Shown here: in pieces, positions 54,387 to 64,000 of the stretch
How the letters are laid out: each line of letters begins with the position of its first letter
Position numbering within the stretch: the first letter of the stretch is position 1
Assembly (NCBI GenBank): GCA_947177175.1
Contig: CAMWTK010000002.1
Coordinates: 1 to 64,000 of the forward strand
Direction of reading: 5' to 3'
DNA: 64,000 nt
DNA from: an uncultured Treponema sp.
Lineage (GTDB): Bacteria > Spirochaetota > Spirochaetia > Treponematales > Treponemataceae
The notes under the pieces: generated by a model
Told to the model about the DNA's origin: nothing
The model's database searches: none
What the model saw: the letters and a program-made list of their open reading frames with translations, nothing else
Program-made: the position numbers and the translations under genes

Positions 54387-56132
54387 ATGGCAAAGACAAA
54401 AAAACTTCCCTGGGCGTTTTTGGACGATTTCCGGGGCGCGGATTTTTCGGGCGAATGGCCGACGCTGCCGGAACTGTTTACGATTACGACAAAACGATTC
54501 GGTACGCGGCCGTGCTTCACCGACTTTGAGGGCGAAGGCGGCGCAAAGCAGACGCTGACGTATGAGCAGGTGCTTTCCCGTGTGCAGACGCTCGCGGCGT
54601 GGCTGTGCGCGAACGGCGTGACCAAAGGCGACCGCGTGGCAGTGACGGGAAAGAATTCCCCCGAATGGGCGACGGTTTATCTTGCGGCAATGTTCGCGGG
54701 CGCGACGGTCTGCCCGATTGACTACGCGCTTTCCCCAGCAGAAACCGAAAACCTGCTGAACGCCGCCCAGCCAAAATTCCTGTTCGTTGACGAGGAAAAA
54801 TTCGCCCATTTTACGGAACGACCGTTTCCGTATCGTGTCTATTCGCTCAGCCCCAAACATGCGGACGTGTATGCGTACAACCTCAAAACGAACGATGTCG
54901 TGACGGCGCGGCTTGCCGCCAACAACGTGAAGGAAAACGACCTTGCGGTTATCCTGTTCACGAGCGGCACGACGGGCACGCCCAAAGGTGTCATGCTCAC
55001 GCATAAAAATTTGGTGAGCGATGCATATATCGCCACCACGCGCATGACGCTGTACGAAACGGACGTGTTCTATGCGCTCCTGCCGATTCATCACGCATAC
55101 ACGATGCTCGCCGTTTTTATCGAGGCGATTTCCGTGGGCGCGGAAGTCGTATTCGGCAAGAGCATGGCGGTCACGCGCCTGATGAAAGAACTCAAGGAAG
55201 GGCAGATTACGATGCTGCTGGGCGTGCCGCTGCTGTTCAACAAACTGCTCGCGGGCATTATGAAAGGCATCCGCGCAAAAGGCGCGGTCGTCTACGGTGC
55301 TATCCGCGCGCTGCTCGCGTTGTCCTATGCCGTCAAAAAAATCTTCCATGTGAATATCGGCAAGGTGCTGTTTAAGGCAGTCTTGCAGCAGGCGAACATT
55401 TATTCGCTGCGCATTGCCATTTGTGGCGGCGGTCCGCTCGCGGCGAGCGTGTTCAAAGTCTACAATGAAATGGGCATCGATTTTGTGCAGGGATACGGTC
55501 TGACCGAGACAAGCCCGATTATCACGCTGAATCCTGTTGACCATTTCAAGATTGAAAGCGTCGGCCAGTATTTTTTCCCGTGGATGGAAATGAAAATCCT
55601 TGACCCGGCAGAAGACGGCGTGGGCGAAGTGTGTGTCAAAGGCCCGATGGTTTTCCAGGGCTATTATAATCTGCCCGAAGAGACCGCGAAAGTCTTTACC
55701 GAAGACGGCTGGTTCAAAACGGGCGATTTGGGCTGGCTCGACGACGAAGGCTACCTGATGCTTGCGGGGCGCGCGAAAAACATGATTGTGACCGAAGGCG
55801 GCAAAAACGTCTACCCGGAAGAAATCGAAAACGCTTTCCAGCTTTACACCGATATTGAGCAGATTACCGTGCGGGGTTACATCGCCGACGCGGCGACTAA
55901 AAGCGAGCAGATCGAGGCACTTATTTATGCGGGCGAAGATGTTTTCAAGCGGCTGGGCATTGAGCGCTCCGGAAACGAAACCGCGCAATCCGTGCTCGCG
56001 CAGATTAAGCCGACAGTCGATGCCGTAAACAAAACGCTTCAGCCGTATGCACGAATCAGCAAGATCACGCTGCTCGAAAAACCGCTTGAAATGACGACCA
56101 CGCAGAAAGTAAAGCGCACGTACACAACCTAA
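54387..56132 (+). CDS. AMP-binding long-chain-fatty-acid-CoA ligase-like protein
   Basis: LFTSGTTGTPKGVMLTHKNL; GYGLTETSPII; FKTGDLGWLDDEGYLMLAGRAKNMIVTEGGKNVYPEEIE. Confidence 0.92.
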   Translation: MAKTKKLPWAFLDDFRGADFSGEWPTLPELFTITTKRFGTRPCFTDFEGEGGAKQTLTYEQVLSRVQTLAAWLCANGVTKGDRVAVTGKNSPEWATVYLAAMFAGATVCPIDYALSPAETENLLNAAQPKFLFVDEEKFAHFTERPFPYRVYSLSPKHADVYAYNLKTNDVVTARLAANNVKENDLAVILFTSGTTGTPKGVMLTHKNLVSDAYIATTRMTLYETDVFYALLPIHHAYTMLAVFIEAISVGAEVVFGKSMAVTRLMKELKEGQITMLLGVPLLFNKLLAGIMKGIRAKGAVVYGAIRALLALSYAVKKIFHVNIGKVLFKAVLQQANIYSLRIAICGGGPLAASVFKVYNEMGIDFVQGYGLTETSPIITLNPVDHFKIESVGQYFFPWMEMKILDPAEDGVGEVCVKGPMVFQGYYNLPEETAKVFTEDGWFKTGDLGWLDDEGYLMLAGRAKNMIVTEGGKNVYPEEIENAFQLYTDIEQITVRGYIADAATKSEQIEALIYAGEDVFKRLGIERSGNETAQSVLAQIKPTVDAVNKTLQPYARISKITLLEKPLEMTTTQKVKRTYTT

Positions 56133-56171
56133 ACGCTTCTCAACGCGGCAGAATTCTGCTACACTATGCGT

Positions 56172-57116
56172 ATGAAACATCTTATGGAACAATTGCAGGA
56201 AGCGGCGGCAGAACGCGGACCGCTGTGCGTGGGCTTGGACACTGACCCGTCATATCTGCCCGCGCCGCTGCTGTCAATTTTTGACGCGCCCGCCGATGCG
56301 GTTCTGGCGTACAACAAAGAAATCATCAAGCGCGTCGCTGCGGAAAAAACGGCGTGCTGCTGCAAAATCCAAATTGCCTATTACGAGGCGATGGGGCTTG
56401 CCGGACTGAAAGCATACGCGGAGACAATCCGCGCGGTAAAAGATGCCGGACTGATTGCCATAAGCGACATCAAGCGCGGCGACATTGCGGACACGGCAAA
56501 GGCATACGCCCGCGCGCATTTTACGGGCGAATTTGAAAGCGACATCATCACGGTGAATCCGTACATGGGCTTTGACACGCTCAAGCCGTTCACCGACTAT
56601 TGTATGCCGAACGGCGAGACCGGCGGAAAAGGCATTTTCGTCCTGTTGCGCACGTCAAATCCCGGCATGACCGACATTGAGCAGCAGGAACTCAAATCGG
56701 GCGGGCGCGTGTTGGATAGAACGGGCGAAGAACTGGAGCGCATCAACAAATCGTTTAAAAAAACGTACCCCGATCAGACATGTTCGCCTGTGGGCGCGGT
56801 CGTCGGCTGTACCGAAGAAAGCGACGCGCGCGCACTCCGCGATGCCTATCCTGAAATCTTCTTTTTAATTCCCGGTTACGGGGCACAAGGCGGCGCGGCG
56901 CGGATTGCGGCGACATTGCTCGACAAAGCGGGCGGTGTCGTCAATTCCTCGCGCGGAATTCTGTGCGCATGGAAAACCGCCCCTGAACTCGCCGACAAAG
57001 CAGCAAGCGGCAATCTGTGTCTCAAAGAAATTGCGGATGCGGCGGAAAATGCCGCCCGCGCGGCAAAAGAAGATTTGCTCGCCGCAAAAAAAGAACTGGA
57101 CGGTATCGGCGCATGA
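56172..57116 (+). CDS. pyrF: orotidine-5'-phosphate decarboxylase
   Basis: GPLCVGLDTDPSYLP; AISDIKRGDIADTAKAYARAHF; ORF also allows ATG at 56166. Confidence 0.93.
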   Translation: MKHLMEQLQEAAAERGPLCVGLDTDPSYLPAPLLSIFDAPADAVLAYNKEIIKRVAAEKTACCCKIQIAYYEAMGLAGLKAYAETIRAVKDAGLIAISDIKRGDIADTAKAYARAHFTGEFESDIITVNPYMGFDTLKPFTDYCMPNGETGGKGIFVLLRTSNPGMTDIEQQELKSGGRVLDRTGEELERINKSFKKTYPDQTCSPVGAVVGCTEESDARALRDAYPEIFFLIPGYGAQGGAARIAATLLDKAGGVVNSSRGILCAWKTAPELADKAASGNLCLKEIADAAENAARAAKEDLLAAKKELDGIGA

Positions 57117-57706
57117 TTCAAGCAATCCATGACCGGCGGAGCATCCGCGCTTTTTTGGACACGCCCGTAAATCGGCAGGACATTGAAGACATTCTGCAAA
57201 ATGCCGTGCTCGCGCCGTCGTCAAAAAATCGTCAGCCGTGGAAATTCGTCGTGGTGCAAGGCGCGGCAAAAACTGGGATGCTCGAAGCGTTCCGCACGGG
57301 CATTGCCCGCGAAGAATCAGGCAATGCGCTCCTACCGCAAAGCCGAAAATATATCGAAGCCGCAAAATATACGGTCAAGATTTTGGAACAAGCGCCCGTC
57401 GTCATCCTTGCGGTAAACCCGCTCGGAAAAGGTGTGCTTGCGGATTTGACCCCTGAAGAACGCATCTATGAGACGTGCAATATTCAGTCGTTGAGCGCAG
57501 CTGTGCAGAATCTGCTGCTTGCCGCCACGGAAAAAGGCTTGGGCAGCCTGTGGATATGTGATATTTTCTTTGCCTACCAAGAATTGTGCGCATGGCTCGG
57601 CGACCGAGGAGAACTGATTGCCGCCGTCGCCATCGGCCACCCGAACGAATCTCCCCACGCACGATCGCGCAAACCGTTTGCGGAAGTCGTTGAATGGCGT
57701 GAATGA
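57113..57706 (+). CDS. nitroreductase-family protein
   Basis: MIQAIHDRRSIRAFLDTPVNRQDIEDILQNAVLAPSSKNRQPWKFVVV; ATGA overlap with pyrF. Confidence 0.9.
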   Translation: MIQAIHDRRSIRAFLDTPVNRQDIEDILQNAVLAPSSKNRQPWKFVVVQGAAKTGMLEAFRTGIAREESGNALLPQSRKYIEAAKYTVKILEQAPVVILAVNPLGKGVLADLTPEERIYETCNIQSLSAAVQNLLLAATEKGLGSLWICDIFFAYQELCAWLGDRGELIAAVAIGHPNESPHARSRKPFAEVVEWRE

Positions 57707-57713
57707 GCCTGCG

Positions 57714-58331
57714 TCACATTACATGATAAAACGTGGGAAACAAAACACTTGCCTGCACTTCATTCAAATCAATGCATTTTATCTCTGAATCTATGTAGTT
57801 GTCAATATCAAAGAAATACGTCTCATCCAAAGTCTTGCATTCGGCTATGGAGCAGATGTTCCTGATGTTTTTATAAGCCTTCGCCAACAATTCATTTTTT
57901 CGTTCCTCATTTTCCTCAATCGCAGCTCGATCAAGGAAATTCGATACAAAGGGAATATCATATGAGATGGACTTGTCAAGGCATTCTTTTATTTTGTCAT
58001 GGGAAGATTTCTTGTTGCCGAAAAAGCTCAGTGCCTCCAGATAAAAAACCATAGCCATCATGTCAGGCGTAAGACGGTCAGATAATCTCTTCAAGACTGG
58101 GAGCATCTTGCTTTTGCAATATAATTGCGTAAAGCAAAGATATGCTTCCACGGACATAAGTTCCGGCGAGGCGAGCGCGATTTTTTCTTTTCGTATAATG
58201 TCCACCGCATTCCTATAATCCGCAATAGGAGCGTATATTTCGCTGAGGACATAGTTTTCAAGATTCTTGACCGTTCTGTCAGCAGAGAACGCCGCTTTGT
58301 ATTTCTGATTTAAAGCTTCAACATCCATCAT
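57714..58331 (-). CDS. hypothetical protein
   Basis: 205-aa helical ORF; no family recognised. Confidence 0.5.
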   Translation of the reverse strand: MMDVEALNQKYKAAFSADRTVKNLENYVLSEIYAPIADYRNAVDIIRKEKIALASPELMSVEAYLCFTQLYCKSKMLPVLKRLSDRLTPDMMAMVFYLEALSFFGNKKSSHDKIKECLDKSISYDIPFVSNFLDRAAIEENEERKNELLAKAYKNIRNICSIAECKTLDETYFFDIDNYIDSEIKCIDLNEVQASVLFPTFYHVM

Positions 58332-58508
58332 TAATCTATCAAATTGCCTATCTCTGATAAGAATCGCAAAAATTAAAGAAATTGAAAATCCCCATAGAAA
58401 TTCAAAACCTCATAGTTCATTTATAGCATAAACAATCGCGCTTTTCTATCGCCTTGAATCCCTATGGCATTTTGCGGTATTCTTATAATGTTTTTAAAGG
58501 AGTCATAT

Positions 58509-59141
58509 ATGCACGGACCAACCCCCAATGCCGTACACCCGAACGAACATATCCCCAGCGTGTGTTACATCAAAAACACAATCACACGACCCAGCATAAT
58601 CGTGGGCGACTACACCTATTACGACGACCCCGTGGATTCCGAACATTTTGAAAACCACGTCACTCATCACTACGATTTTGTGGGAGACAAACTTTTTATC
58701 GGCAAATTCTGCGCCATTGCACGAGGCGTTGAATTTGTCATGAATGGCGCAAATCATCGTATGAACAGCGTTTCCACCTATCCGTTCAATATCATGGGCG
58801 GCGGCTGGGAGAAAAGCACTCCCGAAATGGAAGAACTTCCTCTTAAAGGCGATACCGTTGTGGGAAACGACGTATGGATAGGCCAGAACGTCACCGTTAT
58901 GGCAGGCTCTCACATAGGCGATGGCGCAATAATCGGCGCGAATTCCACCGTTGCAGGAGACATTCCCCCATATTCGGTAGCCGTCGGAAATCCCTGCCGC
59001 GTGGTAAAAATGCGCTTCGACGAAGAAACGGTGAAATACCTCTTAAATCTGAAATGGTGGGACTGGGACGCAGAAAAGATTTTTGAAAATCTCGAAGCCC
59101 TGACATCCGCCGACATTGCAAAAATCAAGAGAATTATTTAA
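58509..59141 (+). CDS. Vat/CatB-like hexapeptide O-acetyltransferase
   Basis: FIGKFCAIARGVEFVMNGANHRMNSVSTYPF; GDTVVGNDVWIGQNVTVMAGSHIGDGAIIGANSTV. Confidence 0.92.
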   Translation: MHGPTPNAVHPNEHIPSVCYIKNTITRPSIIVGDYTYYDDPVDSEHFENHVTHHYDFVGDKLFIGKFCAIARGVEFVMNGANHRMNSVSTYPFNIMGGGWEKSTPEMEELPLKGDTVVGNDVWIGQNVTVMAGSHIGDGAIIGANSTVAGDIPPYSVAVGNPCRVVKMRFDEETVKYLLNLKWWDWDAEKIFENLEALTSADIAKIKRII

Positions 59142-59158
59142 AACGGACGGTAACTTTT

Positions 59159-60517
59159 ATGGAAGAACAGGCAATTTTCACGCGGGCGAAACATATCCGC
59201 GACGTTATTCGTTATATCGACCGATTTAAGGACGCGGCAGTGGTCATCTACCTCGACGACCGCATCATCGATTCGCCGCTGTGGGCAAGTCATATCCGCG
59301 ACATTTCGCTCATTCACAAAGCCGGATTGCGCGTTATGCTCGTGCCGGGATCGCACAAATATATCGACAAAATCCTTGCGGAAAACAACATTTCTTGGGA
59401 ACGCAAGAACGGATGCCGCATTACGAGCGACGACGCAATGCCGCTCATCAAAACCGCCGCCTTTGACGTGTCGAATATCGTCATGTCAAGCCTCGCCGGA
59501 GAACACCTAACCGCCGTCATCGGAAACTGGGTTCGCGCCCGGGCAAAAGGCGTGATTGACGGCATTGATTACGGCACGTCCGGCGAAATCGACCGAATCG
59601 ACAGCGACGCAATTCGCACCGTGCTTTCCGACGGCTTCATCCCGATTTTTCCCTGCATTGGCTGGAATCTCTCAGGAAAGCCGTACAATATTTCTTCCCT
59701 GCAACTGGCAACGCAAATTGCCATCCGAATGCAGGCCGACAAACTGTTTTTCCTCGTTCCCGGCGCAGAAATTTCGGCAGACTATTTTTCACTTCCCGCA
59801 GGAATCGGACTTTCGCCCGAAAGCTGTATTCCCGCAATGAATATCGACGAACTCGACAACTTTTTGGCATTGAACAAAACAGCCAACCGTTCGTTAGATA
59901 CCGACGAACAAGCACTGCACGAACATATTCTATCTATCGTTCGTTTGGGAAAAACAGCCTGTATGCAAGGCGTTACCCGCGTCCATATTTTGAACAGCTC
60001 ACTTAATGGCACGATTCCGTGTGAAATTTTTAGCGATTTGGGCTCTGGCACGATGATTTATTCCAGCAATTACGGGAAATTGCGCCCCATGGAACGCAGT
60101 GATATTGCAGCCGTCCTTACGCTCATACAACCGTTCGTTAGGAAAGGCTATCTGCTTCCCCGCACCGAAAATCAACTGGAAAGTCAATACCAAGATTACA
60201 TCGTCTATGAATTAGACGGCGGCATCCGCGCCTGTGCAGCACTTCATATCTATGACGACAAACAAGCAGAAATTGCCGCCGTCGCCGTAGATGAAACCTG
60301 TACACATATCGGCATTGGCCCAAAAATCATGGACTGCCTGATAACCCGCGCAAAGCGGCTGGCATTAGACAGCGTATTTGTTCTGACCACCCAAACGACC
60401 GATTGGTTTGAAAGTCTTGGCTTCCGCCCCGATGACATCGCGACACTTCCCGAAAAACGCAAACAACTATGGTCGCCCGCCCGCGGCTCAAAACTATTGC
60501 GGATGAAATTGCGCTAA
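59159..60517 (+). CDS. argA: amino-acid N-acetyltransferase (ArgA type: amino acid kinase fold plus GNAT)
   Basis: AAVVIYLDDRIIDSP; kinase-like domain; C-terminal GNAT AEIAAVAVDETCTHIGIGPKIMDCLI. Confidence 0.85.
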   Translation: MEEQAIFTRAKHIRDVIRYIDRFKDAAVVIYLDDRIIDSPLWASHIRDISLIHKAGLRVMLVPGSHKYIDKILAENNISWERKNGCRITSDDAMPLIKTAAFDVSNIVMSSLAGEHLTAVIGNWVRARAKGVIDGIDYGTSGEIDRIDSDAIRTVLSDGFIPIFPCIGWNLSGKPYNISSLQLATQIAIRMQADKLFFLVPGAEISADYFSLPAGIGLSPESCIPAMNIDELDNFLALNKTANRSLDTDEQALHEHILSIVRLGKTACMQGVTRVHILNSSLNGTIPCEIFSDLGSGTMIYSSNYGKLRPMERSDIAAVLTLIQPFVRKGYLLPRTENQLESQYQDYIVYELDGGIRACAALHIYDDKQAEIAAVAVDETCTHIGIGPKIMDCLITRAKRLALDSVFVLTTQTTDWFESLGFRPDDIATLPEKRKQLWSPARGSKLLRMKLR

Positions 60518-60553
60518 AAGATTTTCAAAAAGCAACCACGAACAAAGCAAGAT

Positions 60554-60569
60554 TGTTTCACGTGAAACA
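60554..60569. promoter_or_regulatory. parS-like site
   Basis: TGTTTCACGTGAAACA, perfect 16-bp palindrome. Confidence 0.85.
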
Positions 60570-60650
60570 AATTTATGAAAATACGGCATACTATCAAAGT
60601 ACGCTATTTCACGTCAATATAATTCTTCGGCAGGACTTCTCTATGGACTA

Positions 60651-60666
60651 TGTTTCACGTGAAATA
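60651..60666. promoter_or_regulatory. parS-like site, one mismatch
   Basis: TGTTTCACGTGAAATA. Confidence 0.7.
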
Positions 60667-60875
60667 TTTCTCTTTATTCGTGCACATGAAAACTTCCGCA
60701 AAAATCAGAAGAAATTTATTCACAGACTTTCCACAGACAGTATTTTCGTCAAAAACCCGCAAATTCTGCTAATTGCTTATATACCAATAATTTACGAATT
60801 CTTTTTAAATTGTGCGAATTTTCAATTGAGTTTTCCCAAAGTTTTCCACAAGCGCAGATTCTGTCATCATCAAAG

Positions 60876-60891
60876 TGTTTCACGTGAAACA
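60876..60891. promoter_or_regulatory. parS-like site
   Basis: TGTTTCACGTGAAACA, perfect 16-bp palindrome. Confidence 0.85.
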
Positions 60892-61025
60892 TTTTTTGCC
60901 ACATGAACAAAATCGAGTATAAAAAACAGCCGTACAAATAGCGCGGCTGTTTCTCGGTTTGTATGTAAACGGTTTATCAACTTGTCCGCTTGCACGGACA
61001 AATGCGACGTTTTCAGCAGAAAATA

Positions 61026-63542
61026 TTATTTTTCATCGTCTTTCGCAACCCGATCCAAGCCGACCACATAGTCAGGCGCTTCAATTTCAAGAATGCGAAC
61101 GCCGGACGATGCCCTGCCCTGCTTTGAAATAGAATCCGCCTGCACACGCAATGTCTTGCCTTGGCTCGTCATGCACACCACTTCATCGCTGTCAGCAACG
61201 GCAAGCGCGCCGATAATTTCGCCTTTGTCCTCTACATTGCCAAAGATTTTCTGTCCGCCCGTACCGCGACCGTGCGCGCTATATTCGTCAAAGTCCACAC
61301 GTTTGCCAAATCCTTTTTCTGTTATGACAAGCGCATTCATATTTGACTTAACGCAGATTGCGGCGGCCAATTCATCGCCGCTGGAAAGACGGATGCCCGT
61401 CACGCCACGGCTTGCCCTGCCCATTGGGCGCACGTCTTCTTCGGTAATACGCAATGCCTGACCGCGACGGGTAACTAACATTAGTTCGTCATTTCCCGTC
61501 GTCATAATCGATGACACCAAATGGTCGCCTTCCTCAAGTTTTATGGCAACAATACCGCGCGTCTTTGCGTTGGCGAATTCGGTAATCGGCGTTTTTTTGA
61601 CAACGCCGTTCGCGGTCGCCATAAAGACATTCAAATCTTCTTTAAATTCTTTCATCGTCACGATTGTCGTTATCTCTTCGTTTGCGGAAACAGAAAGCAA
61701 CGACTTGATATGCGAGCCACGGCTGTTCCTGCTGGCTTCGGGAATCTCGTGCACTTTGACCCAATATGCCTTGCCTTCGTTCGTGATAAAAGTAATATAC
61801 GAATGTGTAGTTGCTATAAAAATCTGATTGATGTAATCGTCCGCAACGAGGTTCGCGCTCAGGCTGCCTTTTCCGCCGCGGCTTTGGCTTTTGTACGCAG
61901 TCAGCGGCACACGCTTGATGTAACCGAGTTTGGAAATCATAACGACGACTTCTTCTTCTTTTATCATGTCCTCCATGTTGATTTCTTCGACTTCATCGGC
62001 AACGATGTCGGTGCGGCGGTCGTCGCCATATTTTGCGGCAAGCTCGTTCGTTTCGTCCTTGATGACTGCGAGGATTTTTTCGTTATGCGCGAGCAAATCT
62101 TCCAAATGGTCAATCAGCACTTGCAACTCGCGAATTTCTTTCTGCAAATCTTCAATCTGCAAGTGCGTGAGGCGTTTGAGCTGCATGTCCACAATCGCCT
62201 GCGACTGTTCGTCGTCAAAATCGAAACGTTTTTCAAGCGCGAGTTTTGCCGCTTCGGTGTTCAGACTTTCGCGGATAATCTTGATGACTTCATCGATATT
62301 ATTGATCGCCGTAATAAGCGCCTGCAAAATATGCATACGGTGCTTTGCGACTTTCAAATCGTAAATCGTACGCCGGGTAATAACTTCCACCCGATGATCC
62401 ACAAAATGCTGTATGAGCTGCTTCAGGTTCAGCACTTCCGGCTTCAGATAATTCTGCTTGAGCGTGAGCATTCCCGGCTCGTCGTAGCGAGGCTCGCCCT
62501 CTTTTTCCTGCGGAACGAGCGCGAGATTTATCACGCCAAAATTGGACTGCAAATCGGTCTTGGCAAACAACTGGTTCAGCACGAATTTCGTAATCGCGCC
62601 TTTTTTCAAGTCCACCACGATACGCATTCCAAAGCGGTCGGACGATTCGTCGTTCGCGTTTGAGATGCCTTCGATTTGCTTGTCGCGGATAAGCTCCTTA
62701 ATCCGGCGGATGATGTTGGTCGTGTTCACGCCATAAGGGACTTCGGTAAAGACGATAGATTCCCTGCCGTGGCGATCCGTCTCAATCGTGAACTTTGAGC
62801 GAATCGTGATTTTGCCACGCCCCGTTTTGTAGGCTTTCTTGATACCGCTGCGCCCGTAAATGATGCCGCCCGTCGGGAAATCCGGTCCTTTGAGGTGCTG
62901 CATCAAATCGTCAATGGAAAGGTCGGGATTGTCGATGTACGCGGCGATTGCCGCCGCCACTTCGCGCAGATTGTGCGTCGGCATATTGGTTGACATACCG
63001 ACGGCAATTCCCGTCGTGCCGTTGCAGAGCAGGAACGGAAATTTTGACGGAAGCACGCTCGGCTCTTCGGTCGTGTCGTCAAAGTTGCGCACCATATCCA
63101 CGGTATTTTTGGAAATGTCGGAGACCATTTCTTCCGTGACGCGGGACATCTTTGCCTCGGTGTAGCGGTAGGCCGCCGGCGGGTCGCCCGCAATCGTACC
63201 GAAATTTCCCTGCGCCGTGACCGTCGTATACCGCTGCGCAAAATCTTGTCCCAGACGGACGAGCGCGTCATACACGGAACTGTCGCCATGCGGATGGTAA
63301 TGACCAAGCACTTCACCGACAATCGTCGCACATTTTTTGGTCTTTCCGTTGCTCGCAAGGTGAAGCGTGTCCATGGCATACATAATGCGCCGGTGCACGG
63401 GTTTAAGCCCGTCGCGCACATCGGGAAGTGCGCGTTGCACGATGACCGACATCGAATAGTCGATGTATGCCTGCTTGACTTCGGTTTCAATCGGAATTTT
63501 TATAATCACGCCGCCTTCGGCTGTCTGTATTGTTTCTAACAT
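61026..63542 (-). CDS. gyrA: DNA gyrase subunit A
   Basis: IVQRALPDVRDGLKPVHRRIMYAM; YHPHGDSSVYDALVRLGQDF; beta-propeller C-term; immediately follows gyrB. Confidence 0.95.
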   Translation of the reverse strand: MLETIQTAEGGVIIKIPIETEVKQAYIDYSMSVIVQRALPDVRDGLKPVHRRIMYAMDTLHLASNGKTKKCATIVGEVLGHYHPHGDSSVYDALVRLGQDFAQRYTTVTAQGNFGTIAGDPPAAYRYTEAKMSRVTEEMVSDISKNTVDMVRNFDDTTEEPSVLPSKFPFLLCNGTTGIAVGMSTNMPTHNLREVAAAIAAYIDNPDLSIDDLMQHLKGPDFPTGGIIYGRSGIKKAYKTGRGKITIRSKFTIETDRHGRESIVFTEVPYGVNTTNIIRRIKELIRDKQIEGISNANDESSDRFGMRIVVDLKKGAITKFVLNQLFAKTDLQSNFGVINLALVPQEKEGEPRYDEPGMLTLKQNYLKPEVLNLKQLIQHFVDHRVEVITRRTIYDLKVAKHRMHILQALITAINNIDEVIKIIRESLNTEAAKLALEKRFDFDDEQSQAIVDMQLKRLTHLQIEDLQKEIRELQVLIDHLEDLLAHNEKILAVIKDETNELAAKYGDDRRTDIVADEVEEINMEDMIKEEEVVVMISKLGYIKRVPLTAYKSQSRGGKGSLSANLVADDYINQIFIATTHSYITFITNEGKAYWVKVHEIPEASRNSRGSHIKSLLSVSANEEITTIVTMKEFKEDLNVFMATANGVVKKTPITEFANAKTRGIVAIKLEEGDHLVSSIMTTGNDELMLVTRRGQALRITEEDVRPMGRASRGVTGIRLSSGDELAAAICVKSNMNALVITEKGFGKRVDFDEYSAHGRGTGGQKIFGNVEDKGEIIGALAVADSDEVVCMTSQGKTLRVQADSISKQGRASSGVRILEIEAPDYVVGLDRVAKDDEK

Positions 63543-63587
63543 AGTGTGTTCCTGTTTCCGTAATCTTTTTTTCGTCCGACCGACGAA

Positions 63588-64000
63588 CTAAATATCCAAA
63601 TTCGCATAGCTAGAATTTTCTTCGATAAATTGCCGCCGTGGCGCGACTTCTTCGCCCAGCAAAACGGAAAAAATCTGGTCAGCCGCTTCTGCGTCGGGAA
63701 TGGTGACGACGCGCATTTTACGATGCGCGGGATCCATTGTCGTTTCCCACAACTGCTTGCCGTCCATTTCGCCGAGGCCTTTGTATCGCTGCACATCGAC
63801 TTTTTTCCGCGTCTCTTCGTCAAACGCATTCAGCGCGGCATCGCGTTCTGCATCGGAATAGCAGTAAACCGGCTCTTTCTTTCCCAGCTGCACGCGGAAC
63901 AGCGGCGGCATGGCAAGGTAGACATATCCGTTCTCAATCAACTGCGGCATATAGCGGAAAAAGAACGTCAGCAGCAACGTGCGGATATGCGAGCCGTCAA
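63588..64000 (-). CDS. gyrB: DNA gyrase subunit B, C-terminal part (cut by window edge)
   Basis: DGSHIRTLLLTFFFRYMPQLIENGYVYLAMPPLF; QRYKGLGEMDGKQLWETTMDP. Confidence 0.93.
   Translation of the reverse strand, partial: DGSHIRTLLLTFFFRYMPQLIENGYVYLAMPPLFRVQLGKKEPVYCYSDAERDAALNAFDEETRKKVDVQRYKGLGEMDGKQLWETTMDPAHRKMRVVTIPDAEAADQIFSVLLGEEVAPRRQFIEENSSYANLDI

Noticed and set aside
54291-56192. N-terminal part of the 739-aa minus ORF
   Set aside because: Antisense to the AMP-binding ligase; only the last 105 codons (YhbY-like) are credible
60469-60906. 145-aa plus ORF downstream of argA
   Set aside because: Its FHVK/FHVN/VSRE motifs are translations of the parS palindromes; no ribosome site
61521-62663. 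380-aa plus ORF
   Set aside because: Antisense to gyrA, no domain signal

Overview
The window looks like chromosome from a pectin-degrading spirochaete, most likely Treponema. This is inferred from gene content (pectinesterase-like lipoprotein, uxaA and uxaC, PntC-AepZ fusion, short archaeal-type PheT, CotH/VTC/DUF4956 set). No database search was run. Main blocks: (1) a VTC / DUF4956 / CotH-kinase operon whose VTC gene is frameshifted at a G8 tract; (2) a minus-strand phosphonate locus at 3.4-14.8 kb: pntC-aepZ fusion, aepY, an aepX with an N-terminal cytidylyltransferase-like domain, a TagB/TagF-like transferase, and two tandem giant proteins that each fuse a YidC/Oxa1-like domain to an alkaline-phosphatase/sulfatase-superfamily domain; (3) lipoproteins, flavodiiron protein and altronate dehydratase; (4) an accessory island at 20.3-24.0 kb with two XRE regulators, palindromic operators, repeats, an initiator tRNA and orphan secreted proteins; (5) a replication/ribosome block (dnaN, recF, dciA, rpmH, rnpA, yidD, yidC, jag) interrupted by a pectinesterase lipoprotein; (6) metabolic genes including a sulfur-amino-acid/ABC cassette flanked by a 20-bp exact repeat; (7) a pyrKD fusion, an exact 41-bp-period tandem array, and pyrF; (8) argA, a cluster of parS-like sites, gyrA and partial gyrB. 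The best candidate for an undescribed system is the phosphonate locus with the paired YidC-phosphatase fusions, one of which carries an in-frame G9 tract. It may be a phase-variable pathway that decorates a surface polymer with phosphonate or phospho groups.
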